Source: Moritella sp. 24 (lineage in GTDB: Bacteria; Pseudomonadota; Gammaproteobacteria; Enterobacterales; Moritellaceae). Taken from it: a DNA stretch of 64,000 bases. Location: NCBI RefSeq assembly GCF_018219155.1, contig NZ_CP056123.1:4574680-4638679 (forward strand), given 5' to 3'. Positions 63,738 to 64,000 of the stretch are shown one piece after another; position 1 is the stretch's first letter, and each line of letters begins with the position of its first letter. The position numbers were made by a program, and so were the translations under genes. The notes under the pieces were generated by a model. The model searched no databases. It saw only the letters and a program-made list of their open reading frames with translations, and was not told where the DNA came from.

Positions 63738-64000
63738 GGTCCATCCTATGTGACGCAAATTATATGTTTAATGCGTGCATGATATTCTAATGTAAAATGA
63801 ATTATAAATAGCGTTTAGTTATAACTAATTGCTAAAAGATAGTGTGATTAATTGTAATGTTGGTTTTTTTTATACTGATTAGCGTGTTATTGGTTTTTAT
63901 TTTGCTTTTGTGTGGATAACTGTTTATTCATGCTAGCGCTTATTCACAATTAGCAGTAAAATAATGCATTATTTTTTATTATTTATCTGGAGTGTGGAGA
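63738..64000 (+). promoter_or_regulatory. Probable dnaA upstream region with DnaA boxes
   Basis: 263 bp without a gene. DnaA boxes TGTGGATAA (63911-63919) and TTATTCACA (63940-63948), the second one base off consensus. In Vibrio the same transporter cluster lies between rpmH and dnaA, so dnaA probably starts to the right. The last bases are purine-rich (GGAGTGTGGAGA). Confidence 0.6.

Overview
The window looks like the replication-origin region of a marine gammaproteobacterium. A Moritella-like organism is my best guess, from the 16S character, the AT-rich coding style, and a gene order shared with Vibrio and Shewanella; this is inference. No mobile element, CRISPR array or phage was seen.

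Left flank (1-11.3 kb): a cut acyltransferase and its intact tandem paralogue (yihG-like), an acyl-CoA ligase, then on the minus strand srkA-dsbA, ccoG, a MocR-type regulator, an unusual membrane (VTT) plus flavin disulfide-reductase fusion, and a Yip1/YohC-like membrane protein.

Centre (11.4-41 kb): five complete rRNA operons lie head to tail on the minus strand. In transcription order they run from rrn5 (right) to rrn1 (left). Every unit has its own promoter(s), boxA leader, 16S, spacer, 23S, 5S and terminator. Repeat spacing is 5983, 5977, 5990 and 5990 bp. Only the first transcribed unit (rrn5) has a spacer tRNA (Glu), and only the last (rrn1) has a distal tRNA (Asp). The copies differ by mosaic changes, including paired compensatory changes in a 23S helix and in a spacer hairpin. 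The inter-operon spacers of about 1 kb hold strong P1 and P2 promoters and a conserved palindrome upstream of P1.

Right part (41-64 kb): nadE (+), then on the minus strand glmU, the complete ATP synthase operon atpIBEFHAGDC, parAB, rsmG and mnmG. Then comes oriC (about 55.2-55.5 kb: an AT-rich unwinding region, several DnaA boxes and 13 GATC sites), mioC, an HDOD protein (+), and mnmE, yidC, yidD, rnpA, rpmH. A three-gene polar amino acid ABC transporter follows, and the window ends in a stretch with two DnaA boxes that is probably the dnaA promoter. The rRNA array is transcribed away from oriC, so it is co-directional with the fork and lies at high gene dosage.
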